Shown: in pieces, positions 17,347 through 26,303 of the stretch | Layout of the letters: each line of letters opens with the position of its first letter | Numbering within the stretch: position 1 is the stretch's first letter | Assembly: GCA_039819665.1 (NCBI GenBank) | Contig: JBCBRM010000035.1 | Span: 32,255-96,254 of the forward strand | Length of the DNA: 64,000 nt | Direction of reading: 5' to 3' | DNA from: JAWPMV01 sp039819665 | GTDB lineage: Bacteria > Bacteroidota > Bacteroidia > J057 | The notes under the pieces: model-generated | Database searches by the model: none | Seen by the model: the letters and a program-made list of their open reading frames with translations, nothing else | Told to the model about the DNA's origin: nothing | Translations under genes and position numbers: made by a program

Positions 17347-20300
17347 ATGCTGCGCACACTCATACTATTTTGCTCCCTCACTTCCGGATCTTTGCTGCTA
17401 CTTTCCCAGCAAATCGATCCTGCCAAAAATCTTCATCAAAACCATGAGGTTTTTGAAGTAAATAAGCTTGCTCCCCGCAGTAGTTTTTTCGCTTTTGAAA
17501 ATGAAGCGCTGGCAATAGAGGACAAAATGGAAAGGTCCGGCCGTTATCTATCCCTAAATACCTATTGGAAATTTAATTGGGTGCGAAATCCTAAAGATCG
17601 TCCCAAAGACTTTTACAAAACAGATTTTGACGATAAAGCCTGGGATCGTTTTCCGGTTCCTGCAAATTGGGAATTGCATGATCTGGATCATCCCATTTAT
17701 CTGGACGAAAAATATCCTTTTGATACCAAATGGCCTAAGGTTCCAGCAGACTATAATCCGGTAGGTTCATACCGTCATGAGTTCGAACTGCCTGCAGGAT
17801 GGAAGGATCAGGAAGTCTTCCTTCATTTTGCTGCGGTGAAATCAGCCTTGTATGTTTGGGTGAATGGAAAGGAAGTTGGCTACTCTCAAGGCTCAAAAAC
17901 CCCCGCAGAATTTCACCTCAATCCTTATTTGAAAGAAGGGAAAAATCTCATCGCCTTTCAAGTATTCCGGTGGTCAGATGCCAGTTATATTGAAAGTCAG
18001 GACATGCTAAGGCTGTCGGGGGTTGAACGAGAAGTTTATCTCTATGCGCGACCAAAAGTATATGTTCATGATTATTTTGTTAAGACTTCTCTGGATGAAA
18101 ATTTTCAACATGCTGACGTAAGTATCGATTTTGAGCTTCATAATAGCAGCGATCAATACCAGCGCGACCAGAAACTGGAAGTCTGCCTGACGGCTCCTAA
18201 TGGAGGAGAACTGGAATCAAAAATGCTTTCCTTTAACCTTTCCCCAAATCAAAAAAAACAACAGCGTATCAACTTTCGCCTTTCTGATGTAGATCTATGG
18301 TCCGCGGAAAGCCCAAACCTTTATAAACTTCGTATCAAACTGAACGCCCTTGAAAAGGAGGAGGCTGAATATATCCAGCAGTCTATGGGATTAAGAAAAG
18401 TAGAAATAAAAGGGGGGCAATTACTACTAAATGGAAAGGCCATATACATTCGAGGGGTAGATCGGCATGAAACGGATCCTCATCGAGGGCATGTGGTTGA
18501 CCGGGAGCTCATGCTCAAGGATATCCGACTGATGAAGCAAAACAATATAAATGCAGTCAGGACCAGCCATTATCCCAACCATCCTGAATGGTACAAACTC
18601 TGCGACAAACATGGATTATATGTAGTCGATGAGGCCAATATCGAAAGCCACCCACTTGCCAATTCGGAAGAGACGCAAATTGGCAATGAGATGAGTTGGC
18701 TACCTGCTCATATGGCTCGTACCCAGGCGATGTTTGAACGAGATAAAAATCATGCTTCTATTATTATTTGGTCCCTGGGGAATGAAGCTGGCCACGGAAA
18801 AATCTTTGAGGTTATGTATCAATGGCTAAAGGAAAGAGATCCCTCTCGTCCTGTTCAATATGAGCCCGCAGAGAAAGAAGCCTATACAGACATTTTCTGT
18901 CCTATGTATCCTCGCTTCAATAAATTACTCGACTATGCCAATAGTAAACCGGATCGTCCGCTCATCATGATCGAATACTGCCATGCTATGGGAAACAGTG
19001 TTGGGAATCTACAAGACTATTGGGATATCATCGAGAAATACCCGAGCCTTCAGGGAGGCTTTATCTGGGATTGGGTGGATCAATCATTGGAATATGAGAA
19101 TGAGCAGGGACTCAAATACCTGGCTTATGGCCATGATTACCATCCTGATTTGCCTACTGACGGTAATTTCCTGAATAACGGCCTTGTAAGCCCCTATCGA
19201 GAGCCACATCCTCACCTTGAAGAGGTAAGGAAAGTCTATGCTCCCTTAACATTTGCTCCCTTGATCCTGGAAAAAGGTATTTTCCAGGTTCACAATAAGC
19301 ATTTCTTCAAAGGCAATGAAGACTGGGTATTTACCTGGAAATTGAGAGAGGAAGGCACGGTAATTCGCTCGGGAACTATCGGAAAATTATTGGCAGGCCC
19401 CGGAGAGAGAAGAAGTTTTCGTGTTCCTATCAAGGATTTGGAGATGAAGGCAGATAAGGAATATCTCTTGAGTCTATATGCAAAAACGGAAAGAGCAACT
19501 GAAACGATACCTGCAGATCATGTAGTTGCCTGGGATCAGTTTGTGCTGCAAAGAAAGAAGCTTATTTCGCAAAATCATAGAGGTTCTTCCGTTGAAAAAT
19601 TGAAATATAGCCAGCAGGGAGATGAAATTCAGGTTAGCGGCAAGGATCTCCGTTTGAGGTTTAAGAAAAAGACAGGTAATCTTTTATCATACACCTATAA
19701 AGGAGAAGTTTTACTAAACGCTCCAGTGAAAGCCAATTTCTGGAGACCGCCAACAGACAATGATCTTGGAAACGGTATGCATGAGTGGGCTGCATTCTGG
19801 CGAGATATTGTGTCCAGCATGAAATCCAGCTTATTGAGGATTGAGGAAGTTGGCGAAACTATCCAATTGGAAGTTGGACTAGAATCAAAATCTCTGAATA
19901 AACTCCCACTGAAAATTCTTTATCAGATTTATCCTCATGGAGAGTTAGTAATTGAATATCGTTTCAGTCCCAAAGAAAAAGGCCTACCTCTTATTCCTCG
20001 TTTAGGACTTCAGTTTCAATTGGATGAGCGTTTCGAATATATGGAGTGGTACGGTAGGGGGCCGCATGAGTCTTATTGGGATAGAAAAACATCAGCAGAA
20101 ATTGGTATTTGGAAAGGCCTGGTTTGGGATCAATTGCACCAATATTCTCGCCCGCAGGAGAGTGGAAACAAAACGGATGTCCGCTGGATGAGTTTGAAGG
20201 ATAAAAATGGAAAGGGCTTAAAAATCGAAGCAGTTTCTGAATTTCTTTCCATGAGTGCCTGGCAGTTAGATCAGGATGATCTGGATTTTCTTGCAGGAGC

Positions 20301-20511
20301 CAAAGGAAGTGAATCGGCCTCAGGGCTGGTTCCCTTAACCTCCAAACACGGAGCCGAACTTTCGCCTAAAGATCATATTATCTGGAACATAGACCTCAAG
20401 CAAATGGGAGTAGGTGGGGACAATAGTTGGGGAGCACCTGTTCATCCGGAATACACCATTTCCCCTAAAGAATATTTTTACAGCTTCAGAATCAGCCCCA
20501 TTGTAGACTAG
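17347..20511 (+). CDS. Secreted LacZ-type beta-galactosidase (GH2)
   Basis: The 1054-residue enzyme follows the LacZ plan: sugar-binding jelly roll (PVPANWELHDLDHPIY, KTPAEFHLNPYLKEG), immunoglobulin-like domain, TIM barrel, and a C-terminal beta-galactosidase small-chain domain from about residue 770 (NFWRPPTDNDLGNG, RGPHESYWDRK). The acid/base is Glu480 in WSLGNEAGHG and the nucleophile is Glu543 in IMIEYCHAMGNS, both intact. A hydrophobic signal peptide of about 20 residues predicts export, unlike E. coli LacZ. It should release terminal beta-galactose from oligosaccharides. It is a single gene, not clearly in an operon; the nearby alpha-galactosidase-like and sulfatase genes suggest a wider galactan diet (inference). 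Confidence 0.93.
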   Translation: MLRTLILFCSLTSGSLLLLSQQIDPAKNLHQNHEVFEVNKLAPRSSFFAFENEALAIEDKMERSGRYLSLNTYWKFNWVRNPKDRPKDFYKTDFDDKAWDRFPVPANWELHDLDHPIYLDEKYPFDTKWPKVPADYNPVGSYRHEFELPAGWKDQEVFLHFAAVKSALYVWVNGKEVGYSQGSKTPAEFHLNPYLKEGKNLIAFQVFRWSDASYIESQDMLRLSGVEREVYLYARPKVYVHDYFVKTSLDENFQHADVSIDFELHNSSDQYQRDQKLEVCLTAPNGGELESKMLSFNLSPNQKKQQRINFRLSDVDLWSAESPNLYKLRIKLNALEKEEAEYIQQSMGLRKVEIKGGQLLLNGKAIYIRGVDRHETDPHRGHVVDRELMLKDIRLMKQNNINAVRTSHYPNHPEWYKLCDKHGLYVVDEANIESHPLANSEETQIGNEMSWLPAHMARTQAMFERDKNHASIIIWSLGNEAGHGKIFEVMYQWLKERDPSRPVQYEPAEKEAYTDIFCPMYPRFNKLLDYANSKPDRPLIMIEYCHAMGNSVGNLQDYWDIIEKYPSLQGGFIWDWVDQSLEYENEQGLKYLAYGHDYHPDLPTDGNFLNNGLVSPYREPHPHLEEVRKVYAPLTFAPLILEKGIFQVHNKHFFKGNEDWVFTWKLREEGTVIRSGTIGKLLAGPGERRSFRVPIKDLEMKADKEYLLSLYAKTERATETIPADHVVAWDQFVLQRKKLISQNHRGSSVEKLKYSQQGDEIQVSGKDLRLRFKKKTGNLLSYTYKGEVLLNAPVKANFWRPPTDNDLGNGMHEWAAFWRDIVSSMKSSLLRIEEVGETIQLEVGLESKSLNKLPLKILYQIYPHGELVIEYRFSPKEKGLPLIPRLGLQFQLDERFEYMEWYGRGPHESYWDRKTSAEIGIWKGLVWDQLHQYSRPQESGNKTDVRWMSLKDKNGKGLKIEAVSEFLSMSAWQLDQDDLDFLAGAKGSESASGLVPLTSKHGAELSPKDHIIWNIDLKQMGVGGDNSWGAPVHPEYTISPKEYFYSFRISPIVD

Positions 20512-20520
20512 TTGTAAAAA

Positions 20521-21244
20521 TCATCTCTTCAGGTTCTCCATTTCCTGAATTAACTGGATATTCACTTTTTCGATAGGATTCAATTCCTTTAAAATAGCCG
20601 CTTGAGTTATTCCACTTTCTTTATACCACTTCTGAGTTTGAAAATGTGATTGTAAATCAGGGGATTTGAAACGATAACCATGACGTGCAAAAATGCTATT
20701 TCGAAGGATGCGTAATTCAGCAGCGGAATATTTCTTTAGCATATCTTGCGTAAAAATCCTTTGATCCAGTTTTTCAAGCTCCTCTTTGCCATCAGGTCTT
20801 TCTTTTTCGAATGAGCTTAATCCCATATCACTTAGGAAAAATCTTGATAATTAATTGCTTCTGATCTGAGGGCTTCATTTTCGAGCATTTCTTTTTTGGG
20901 AAGGCTCTGCATCCTCAGCTCGATAATGCTGTCATTCAGGAAACTAATTTCTGAGCCTTCAAAGTATTCTGACATTTCATCCTGCTGACAGAGCAAATTG
21001 AAAAGCTCCTGTTTTTGAATGTTATAGACCCTTTGGCAAAAGCCGAAAGGAGATTAATTGTATAAAGGTCTGAGGGATCTGTCAATTCGCAAACCACAGA
21101 AGTTATTTTCCCCTTTTTAATCACCCTTTCTCCCCTTATATACAATTCCTTTAGGCTTCCACATGTATTTGGGAAATCCTCTTTAACATGAAGAGATATC
21201 GGTTTTTTATGCTTCGCACGATGAAGGTTTGATTTAATCAACAT
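20521..21244 (-). pseudogene. YARHG-domain protein gene, broken by two single-base frameshifts
   Basis: Three minus-strand frames join into one sensible protein. The N-terminal part runs from the ATG at 21244 (MLIKSNLHRAKHKKPISL) to LYTINLLSAF. A second frame continues CQRVYNIQKQELFNLLCQQ to EAINYQDF. The third holds MGLSSFEKERPDGKEELEKL and a YARHG domain (LRILRNSIFARHGYRFKSPD). Adding one T to the T4 run at 21038-21041 and one T to the T5 run at 20837-20841 (minus-strand sense) restores a continuous reading. Either both are homopolymer sequencing errors or the gene is decaying. YARHG proteins are extracellular and of unknown role. The reconstructed start has no signal peptide, so the 5' end may also be lost. 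Confidence 0.75.
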
Positions 21245-21271
21245 AAAAAAACCGGGCACTTTTCAGTGCCC
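21245..21271 (-). terminator. Rho-independent terminator of the Cys-rich secreted protein gene
   Basis: The perfect 7-bp stem GGGCACT/AGTGCCC (21254-21260 and 21265-21271) is followed on the minus strand by a run of T residues (21245-21251). It lies 31 bp after the stop of the gene at 21303-21770 and directly before the broken YARHG gene. Confidence 0.85.
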
Positions 21272-21302
21272 AGTCCCCCTTTATTCAATTAAGAATTAAA
21301 TT

Positions 21303-21770
21303 TTACTCGATGTAGATATACTCAGCTTCCCATAATTTTGGACCCAATTCGCTGGTACAGGCATCACTACTACTCCCTACACATTTACAGGAGGCATGCT
21401 GAGAAGGGCGCTTACACTGGCAACCTGATACCTGCCAGCAAGCGAAATATAACTTGGGTTTGTATTTAGGATAAAGCTTATTTTTTTCTCTCTTCACTTC
21501 TGAATAAAGGGTTCCTTTTTTTCCTTTGCCTACTACTTTACGAGCGAGGAAAAAAGTACCATCAATTTCATGGAAGAAAATATCAACGACCCGGAGACCG
21601 CTATTTACTTGTTTTTTGATAAGGGATTTGTTGATGTTCGTATACATAAAGCCTTTGGCCGTTCTTTTAACAGTGGCCAATGCCTTAGGTTCTGTATCGA
21701 AACCAGACAATCCAAGCAGCATAATCAAGCCAATCAGGCTTGAAACAGAGATTTGCGTAAGTTTGTTCAT
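21303..21770 (-). CDS. Secreted Cys-rich protein, function unknown
   Basis: The 155-residue protein begins with a signal peptide (SSLIGLIMLLGLSGFDTEPKA). The middle is basic and beta-like (GLRVVDIFFHEIDGTFFLAR). The C-terminal third has six cysteines in the stretch ACWQVSGCQCKRPSQHASCK and the CVGSSSDAC that follows, likely disulfide-bonded in the envelope or outside. I do not recognise the family. It has its own terminator and a clear upstream gap of about 100 bp to the methyltransferase gene, so it is probably a single transcript. Confidence 0.75.
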   Translation of the reverse strand: MNKLTQISVSSLIGLIMLLGLSGFDTEPKALATVKRTAKGFMYTNINKSLIKKQVNSGLRVVDIFFHEIDGTFFLARKVVGKGKKGTLYSEVKREKNKLYPKYKPKLYFACWQVSGCQCKRPSQHASCKCVGSSSDACTSELGPKLWEAEYIYIE

Positions 21771-21873
21771 TTCCAGGTGATTTAAAGATTTTAGAATATC
21801 AATCTTGGCATCACTTGGTATCCAAGCTCAGAGAAAATGTAACTTCAGCCTTAAAATTTTTGGGAAGTGGGAC

Positions 21874-22665
21874 TTAGCTATTATTTCTCACAATGAAGGT
21901 AAAGCCATTTGATTGCCTCAGGCATTCCAGTTTGAAATACAGACGAGACATCTCTTTTGCCTCTGCATGACTTAAGCGTCTTTTTGCCCGAAGTCCTAAA
22001 TAGGCAAGCCAGGATTTTACTTTGAAAGTCCCTCTGATCATCGCAGCAATCAAGCCTCTGAAGATTTTAAAGGGTAGGGGATAAAAGATGACCATGAGGT
22101 GGTAATCTATCCCAAAACGACTTCCTCCCGCCACTTTCTCCAGGGTCATATTATTGATGTTGGAATAATGCTCAAGGGCCTTGAAAGAAAGATGGGAATA
22201 GGAAATCCCATGGAAGCACTCCATGAAAGCAACATAGCCTACAAATAATCCTCCAGGCTTTAGCACTCTGGCTACTTCGGCATATGCTTTGCCTACATCC
22301 GGAATATGCTCTAAGACCGCATCCATAATGGCGACATCAAAGCTATTATCTTCAAAAGGTAAATCTTCTGCATCTGCAATTACCGTCTGTGCTCCTCCTT
22401 CAAAGGGTTCTACCCCGATCCATTCTCCTCCGACTGATTCAACAAGCTTCTTATTCCTGCCATACCCACAACCAATATCTATCACCTTTTTATTCTTGCA
22501 AAGTACTTTTAGGTCATAAATGGGCTGATTGATAAAAATCTCACAATCCGGGGCTTGATCTTTCAATCCTAAAAATCTAACGCCTCTCCCGGGATCGGGA
22601 TTTTCTCTATTCATTACAGGAGCTTGGGTTTCTTCGGCCATTACAGGTGTAGGGTTTTGACTCAT
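21874..22665 (-). CDS. Class I SAM-dependent methyltransferase
   Basis: The 263-residue protein has the Rossmann methyltransferase core: motif I VIDIGCGYGRNKKLVES, the acidic end of strand 2 in GVEPF, ADAEDLPFEDNSFDVAIMDAVLEHI for motifs II-III, and RVLKPGGLFVGYV for post-motif. This matches the Methyltransf_11 group. A C-terminal segment (about residues 190-255) is basic and partly hydrophobic and may shape the acceptor site or touch the membrane. The substrate is not deducible. It lacks the Cys pattern expected of ArsM, so it is not the missing arsenite methyltransferase of the locus at 36-46 kb. Confidence 0.9.
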   Translation of the reverse strand: MSQNPTPVMAEETQAPVMNRENPDPGRGVRFLGLKDQAPDCEIFINQPIYDLKVLCKNKKVIDIGCGYGRNKKLVESVGGEWIGVEPFEGGAQTVIADAEDLPFEDNSFDVAIMDAVLEHIPDVGKAYAEVARVLKPGGLFVGYVAFMECFHGISYSHLSFKALEHYSNINNMTLEKVAGGSRFGIDYHLMVIFYPLPFKIFRGLIAAMIRGTFKVKSWLAYLGLRAKRRLSHAEAKEMSRLYFKLECLRQSNGFTFIVRNNS

Positions 22666-22843
22666 GTTTTGCTGGTAATTGCAATAAAAGGTTCAATATG
22701 GCAAATTATTCTTTTTGAGAGAACAATTAGGCCTATCTAGGTAAGAATTGAAGAGTATTTATCGAAAAAGCAAAGAAAATTAGCCCAGAATCAGCCTTTG
22801 GGGGGTTCCAAAGGAAATTGCAGGTGTAAGAAAGCTACTGTAA

Positions 22844-23740
22844 CTAACGATTCAACCACATAAGCATAGATCGAGTAACCATTTCTGGTGCATCATGCTG
22901 CACGAAATGACCAGCACCGGGGACAGTCACCAGCGTAAGGTCTTTCTCCAACCAATTCCAGGTATTATTCAATCCCCCTGGTAACAGTGCCCAATCATCC
23001 AGACCATGTATCATCAATACGGGACATTTGACCTTGGGCATAGGAGCGTCATTGCTTTGGTAAGGTTCTCTGGGATAATTAGCTTTGTAAATATTGAGCA
23101 TACCCTCGAAACTTGATCGCTTGAAGGCTTCGATATAATATTTTTTAGACTCAGCATCATTTATCCATCCTGCCAAGCCTTCTGCAGTCAGTTCTTTATG
23201 GGCTCCTTCCTGTTGAAAATTTCTGGCATACTGGCTGTTTTTCTGTTGCTCTGGATTGGTTGCCAATTCATTTGCCATTCCTTTGGGGTGGGGGAGATTA
23301 CAGATGATTAGTTTTTCCACTAAATCAGGCCGGTAAATGGCCAAAGACCAGGAAATAGCTCCGCCCCAATCGTGTCCAATGATGATCGCTTTATCTTTTC
23401 CTTCAGACCGGATTACTGCCTCGATATCTTTCATGAGGTTTATCATTTTATAAGCCTCGACCCCATCAGGTTTATCACTTTTGTTATAACCCCTTAAATC
23501 TACTGCGACTACTTTATGGGTTTTGGAAAGGGCCTTCATTTGATTTCGCCAGCTGTACCAGAAGTCGGGAAAACCGTGGATCATCACTGCCAAGGGACCT
23601 TCTCCCATACTAACGTAGTGAATCTTTACTCCATTATTATCTGCATAATGATGTTTTACTTTATCCATTATGTCCACTTCCTGGGCGTGTATTAGGAAGA
23701 AAGAGAAGAAAAAAATCGAAAGTAGAAGAAGGTTTTTCAT
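22844..23740 (-). CDS. Exported alpha/beta hydrolase, epoxide-hydrolase-like
   Basis: The 298-residue protein has a signal peptide (FFFSFFLIHA-Q). The alpha/beta hydrolase core carries the oxyanion motif HGFPDFW, the nucleophile Asp124 in IGHDWGGAISW, and the catalytic His in GAGHFVQHDAPE. An Asp nucleophile with HGxP is typical of epoxide hydrolases and haloalkane dehalogenase relatives; the HGFP motif favours the first. Export to the periplasm is less usual for this family. It stands alone between the methyltransferase and the MotB-like gene. Confidence 0.88.
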   Translation of the reverse strand: MKNLLLLSIFFFSFFLIHAQEVDIMDKVKHHYADNNGVKIHYVSMGEGPLAVMIHGFPDFWYSWRNQMKALSKTHKVVAVDLRGYNKSDKPDGVEAYKMINLMKDIEAVIRSEGKDKAIIIGHDWGGAISWSLAIYRPDLVEKLIICNLPHPKGMANELATNPEQQKNSQYARNFQQEGAHKELTAEGLAGWINDAESKKYYIEAFKRSSFEGMLNIYKANYPREPYQSNDAPMPKVKCPVLMIHGLDDWALLPGGLNNTWNWLEKDLTLVTVPGAGHFVQHDAPEMVTRSMLMWLNR

Positions 23741-23825
23741 GAGCAGCCAATAAAAAAAACGCTGATGTTCTGTTTAAATGTACAGAGAATTCAAACAGAA
23801 CACCAGCTTCTTCATGCAAATGCAA

Positions 23826-24644
23826 TTATGGGGTTATGAGAGTATCAGAAGCCGTCGAATCTATAGAACTATAATCAATCGCTTTCAATTCCCCAATCTT
23901 TGGAATAATCTGAATCAGGAAGCGTTGGTTTTTACTTTCATCCGTCTGATCTCTTCCTACCCCACTTTCCCCACTTCCAGAAATCATAACTTCATAACGA
24001 TCCTGATCAAAATTTATCCCTTCTGCATCCCACAGATTGTATAGAGACAATGCCCTTTCATAACTCAGCTCATAATTTCGAGTATAATTATCCGCAGATG
24101 CCATACCTTCAATTACAAGTAGGTATTTGATATTATCATCTGGCTCGAGACCATCTACCAGACCTTTAAGAGCCTTACCTGCCTCGATCAGCAATTCTCG
24201 ATATTGTCCCTTGATATCGGACTTACCTTTATCAAACTGAACCTGGGAGCGCAAGACGTGGCGCTTGAACTCAGGTTGATAGACAAAGTATCTAGAATCA
24301 AGTTGCTCGATGGCCTTCTGAATCTCCTGCAATTTTTTATACTCAATCTCCATTACAAGGAGACGGGCTTTCTCATCATTGAGTTGCTGGATAAGGGTAC
24401 TAGCAAACATTTCTTCATCGCTGAGGCGACGTTTCAATTCTTCCAAAGCAAGACTTTGTTTATCCAGTTCCAGGCTCCTTACCCGAAGTTCTTCTTCAGT
24501 CGTTACCAATGCGTCTTGCCGGTCCAGGAAGAGTTTGTAACTCAATACGAACAAGGCAAGCGAGATGATGAACATGGCGGTCATCAAGTCTGCATAGCTT
24601 ACCCAAAAGAGGCGGCTACTGTCTTTTTTGGCTTTCTTGCTCAT
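23826..24644 (-). CDS. MotB/OmpA-like protein (stator-type partner of the MotA-like protein)
   Basis: The 272-residue protein has a short basic cytoplasmic tail. One membrane helix follows with the conserved ion-binding Asp19 in VSYADLMTAMFIISLALFV. A long coiled-coil-like linker of about 90 residues leads to a C-terminal OmpA-like domain (VQFDKGKSDIKGQYRELL, NYELSYERALSLYNLW) that should bind peptidoglycan. Its start overlaps the MotA-like stop by 4 bp (ATGA), so the two are translationally coupled. Architecture is that of MotB, but also of ZorB from Zorya defence. No flagellar, gliding or zorC/zorD/zorE gene is in the window. Confidence 0.85.
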   Translation of the reverse strand: MSKKAKKDSSRLFWVSYADLMTAMFIISLALFVLSYKLFLDRQDALVTTEEELRVRSLELDKQSLALEELKRRLSDEEMFASTLIQQLNDEKARLLVMEIEYKKLQEIQKAIEQLDSRYFVYQPEFKRHVLRSQVQFDKGKSDIKGQYRELLIEAGKALKGLVDGLEPDDNIKYLLVIEGMASADNYTRNYELSYERALSLYNLWDAEGINFDQDRYEVMISGSGESGVGRDQTDESKNQRFLIQIIPKIGELKAIDYSSIDSTASDTLITP

Positions 24645-25975
24645 CCGCCAAAGGTATTAAAGAGGTAAATCACTCCGCAACCGATGCCCGTAAGGAAGGC
24701 AGCTACGCCAGAATAGACAAAAAACTGGAAGGCACCAGAATTCATGAAGCTGCTGCTTTGGGCAGTAGCTACTGAACTCAATCTGCTATCCAGGGTATTC
24801 ATTTTATCGGTAAGCTCTATGACCGTATGACTTTCTTTCCCCAAATGCTCAAGCAAACGGGTGTTCACCTCAAGACTCTTATTTTGGAGCAATTCAATGT
24901 CTCCTCTGATCTTGCTGAGATCTTTATTCAAGGCTTCTGCAAATGCCTTATTATCCGTATTTCCAATAGAAGCCAGGTATTGATCCATTTTTACATAAGC
25001 AGCCTGGGTGCTTCTCTCAAGCGCCTGAATATTTTCGCCCACTACTGTCTCCATCTTCCGATTTACCTGGCCGAAATGAGTTCCTAGTTTTTCGGAGAAT
25101 TCTTCAGCCTTTTTCGAATAAGAATCAATGTAAGCGACTTGTCTTTCGATGAGAGAGTCATTTACCTGCAGGAAATTGCCCATTCCATTGAGTCCCTGCT
25201 CGATGCTTCTAATTTGACCGAAAACACCTTTGAGTTCTTTGAATAATCTCAAAGTTTCCGTCAAAGAATCATTCATGTGAGATTGATAACGGGCAAATCC
25301 ATCGTTGAAGGCAGCCAGATTATCTCTCAAAGTATCTATGGGTTGTTCAGCATCTTTCTTAAGTGTTGGCAGAATCTGCGAACGTAGGAAGCTGAAATAG
25401 TCGTAGAGTCTTTCATCTCGTACCCTTTTGCTTTCTTTGAAACGGAGATTACTCAAAACCGTCAATCCTAATCCCACTGCACTACCAATCATCCCGATTA
25501 AAACTCCGCCCACAAATGACTGAATAGCATCATTACTTACTCCTTCAATTGAGATTTTTATCAGACCAATGATAACCCCGGTGAAGGTACAGAGGAGTCC
25601 TATATAAAGGGGTAGGGCTACATTGGATTCGATGCCCTCTTCTTTGGAGTAGGATTTATCTTCTGCCATATCCTTAAGGATATCAAAATCTGCTGCTCCT
25701 TTATTGCGAGTCAGGTAGGCATTGGTATTCCGAAGAATATTTTGGAAGACTTGGCTAAAGCCAGGGTTTTCCTCAACCAGGTCAATGGTTCCACCAATGA
25801 GTGCACCATCTTCTCCTGTTTCGCTTACAGGGACATTTTTGCTTTTGAGAGCAGAGCCCTGAGGAAAAATAGAGGATAGGCCATTAATAGCTGCTGAGTT
25901 TCGGAAAAATACAAAGAATTGGATGACAACAATGACTGCCACAATTCCCATTTCCACTAAAAATAAGGTATCCAT
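24641..25975 (-). CDS. MotA/TolQ/ExbB-like proton channel protein with long coiled-coil tail
   Basis: The 444-residue protein has an N-terminal membrane helix (about 5-25), then a pair of membrane helices around 125-175 with the MotA/TolQ/ExbB block (PLYIGLLCTFTGVIIGL, VGGVLIGMIGSAVGLGLT). About 230 mostly helical residues follow (AAFNDGFARYQSHMNDSLTE onwards), then one more hydrophobic helix at the C-terminus (FFVYSGVAAFLTGIGCGVIYL). It should form the pentameric channel around two copies of the MotB-like partner. The long helical extension resembles ZorA more than flagellar MotA. What the motor drives is unknown. Confidence 0.82.
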   Translation of the reverse strand: MDTLFLVEMGIVAVIVVIQFFVFFRNSAAINGLSSIFPQGSALKSKNVPVSETGEDGALIGGTIDLVEENPGFSQVFQNILRNTNAYLTRNKGAADFDILKDMAEDKSYSKEEGIESNVALPLYIGLLCTFTGVIIGLIKISIEGVSNDAIQSFVGGVLIGMIGSAVGLGLTVLSNLRFKESKRVRDERLYDYFSFLRSQILPTLKKDAEQPIDTLRDNLAAFNDGFARYQSHMNDSLTETLRLFKELKGVFGQIRSIEQGLNGMGNFLQVNDSLIERQVAYIDSYSKKAEEFSEKLGTHFGQVNRKMETVVGENIQALERSTQAAYVKMDQYLASIGNTDNKAFAEALNKDLSKIRGDIELLQNKSLEVNTRLLEHLGKESHTVIELTDKMNTLDSRLSSVATAQSSSFMNSGAFQFFVYSGVAAFLTGIGCGVIYLFNTFGG

Positions 25976-26303
25976 AGGGTGTGAGATGTGTTGTTTAACG
26001 CGATTATGTTGTGATTAAACTGATGTCTATTCGATTACAAACATGTGAGGGGGGAAAGACATAATTACGAAAATATAGGCACAAAGTTGAAAAACAGCTC
26101 CATATTTGTCTATTATTTCGCCTTTAACCGCCTCAAACATTCCTCTAACAGGAATGCTCATCTTTTTCAATTGTACCAAAATCAGAAGTAAAAGGGAAAT
26201 TATTCTCTCATGAATCCCCGGATGGAACCGGCTGACCTTGATCATCTGCCTAACAAATATTCTTTTGTATATTCCCTAAGGATTTAAAAACACATAAAAA
26301 ACT
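25976..26303. other. Divergent intergenic region between motA-like and TPR genes
   Basis: These 328 bases separate two divergently transcribed genes and must carry both promoters. The sequence is AT-rich, with no convincing coding potential, no RNA gene and no clear inverted repeat. I see no motif strong enough to name. Confidence 0.5.

Noticed and set aside
21874..22665. Possible arsM for the arsenosugar cluster
   Set aside because: It is a generic Methyltransf_11 protein without the Cys residues of ArsM and lies 14 kb away on the other strand.
23826..25975. Zorya antiphage system
   Set aside because: Only ZorA/ZorB-like components are present; the defining ZorC/ZorD or ZorE genes are missing from the neighbourhood.
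26027..26245. 72-residue minus-strand frame before the MotA-like gene
   Set aside because: Lies in the divergent promoter region, lacks typical codon pattern and has no recognisable feature.
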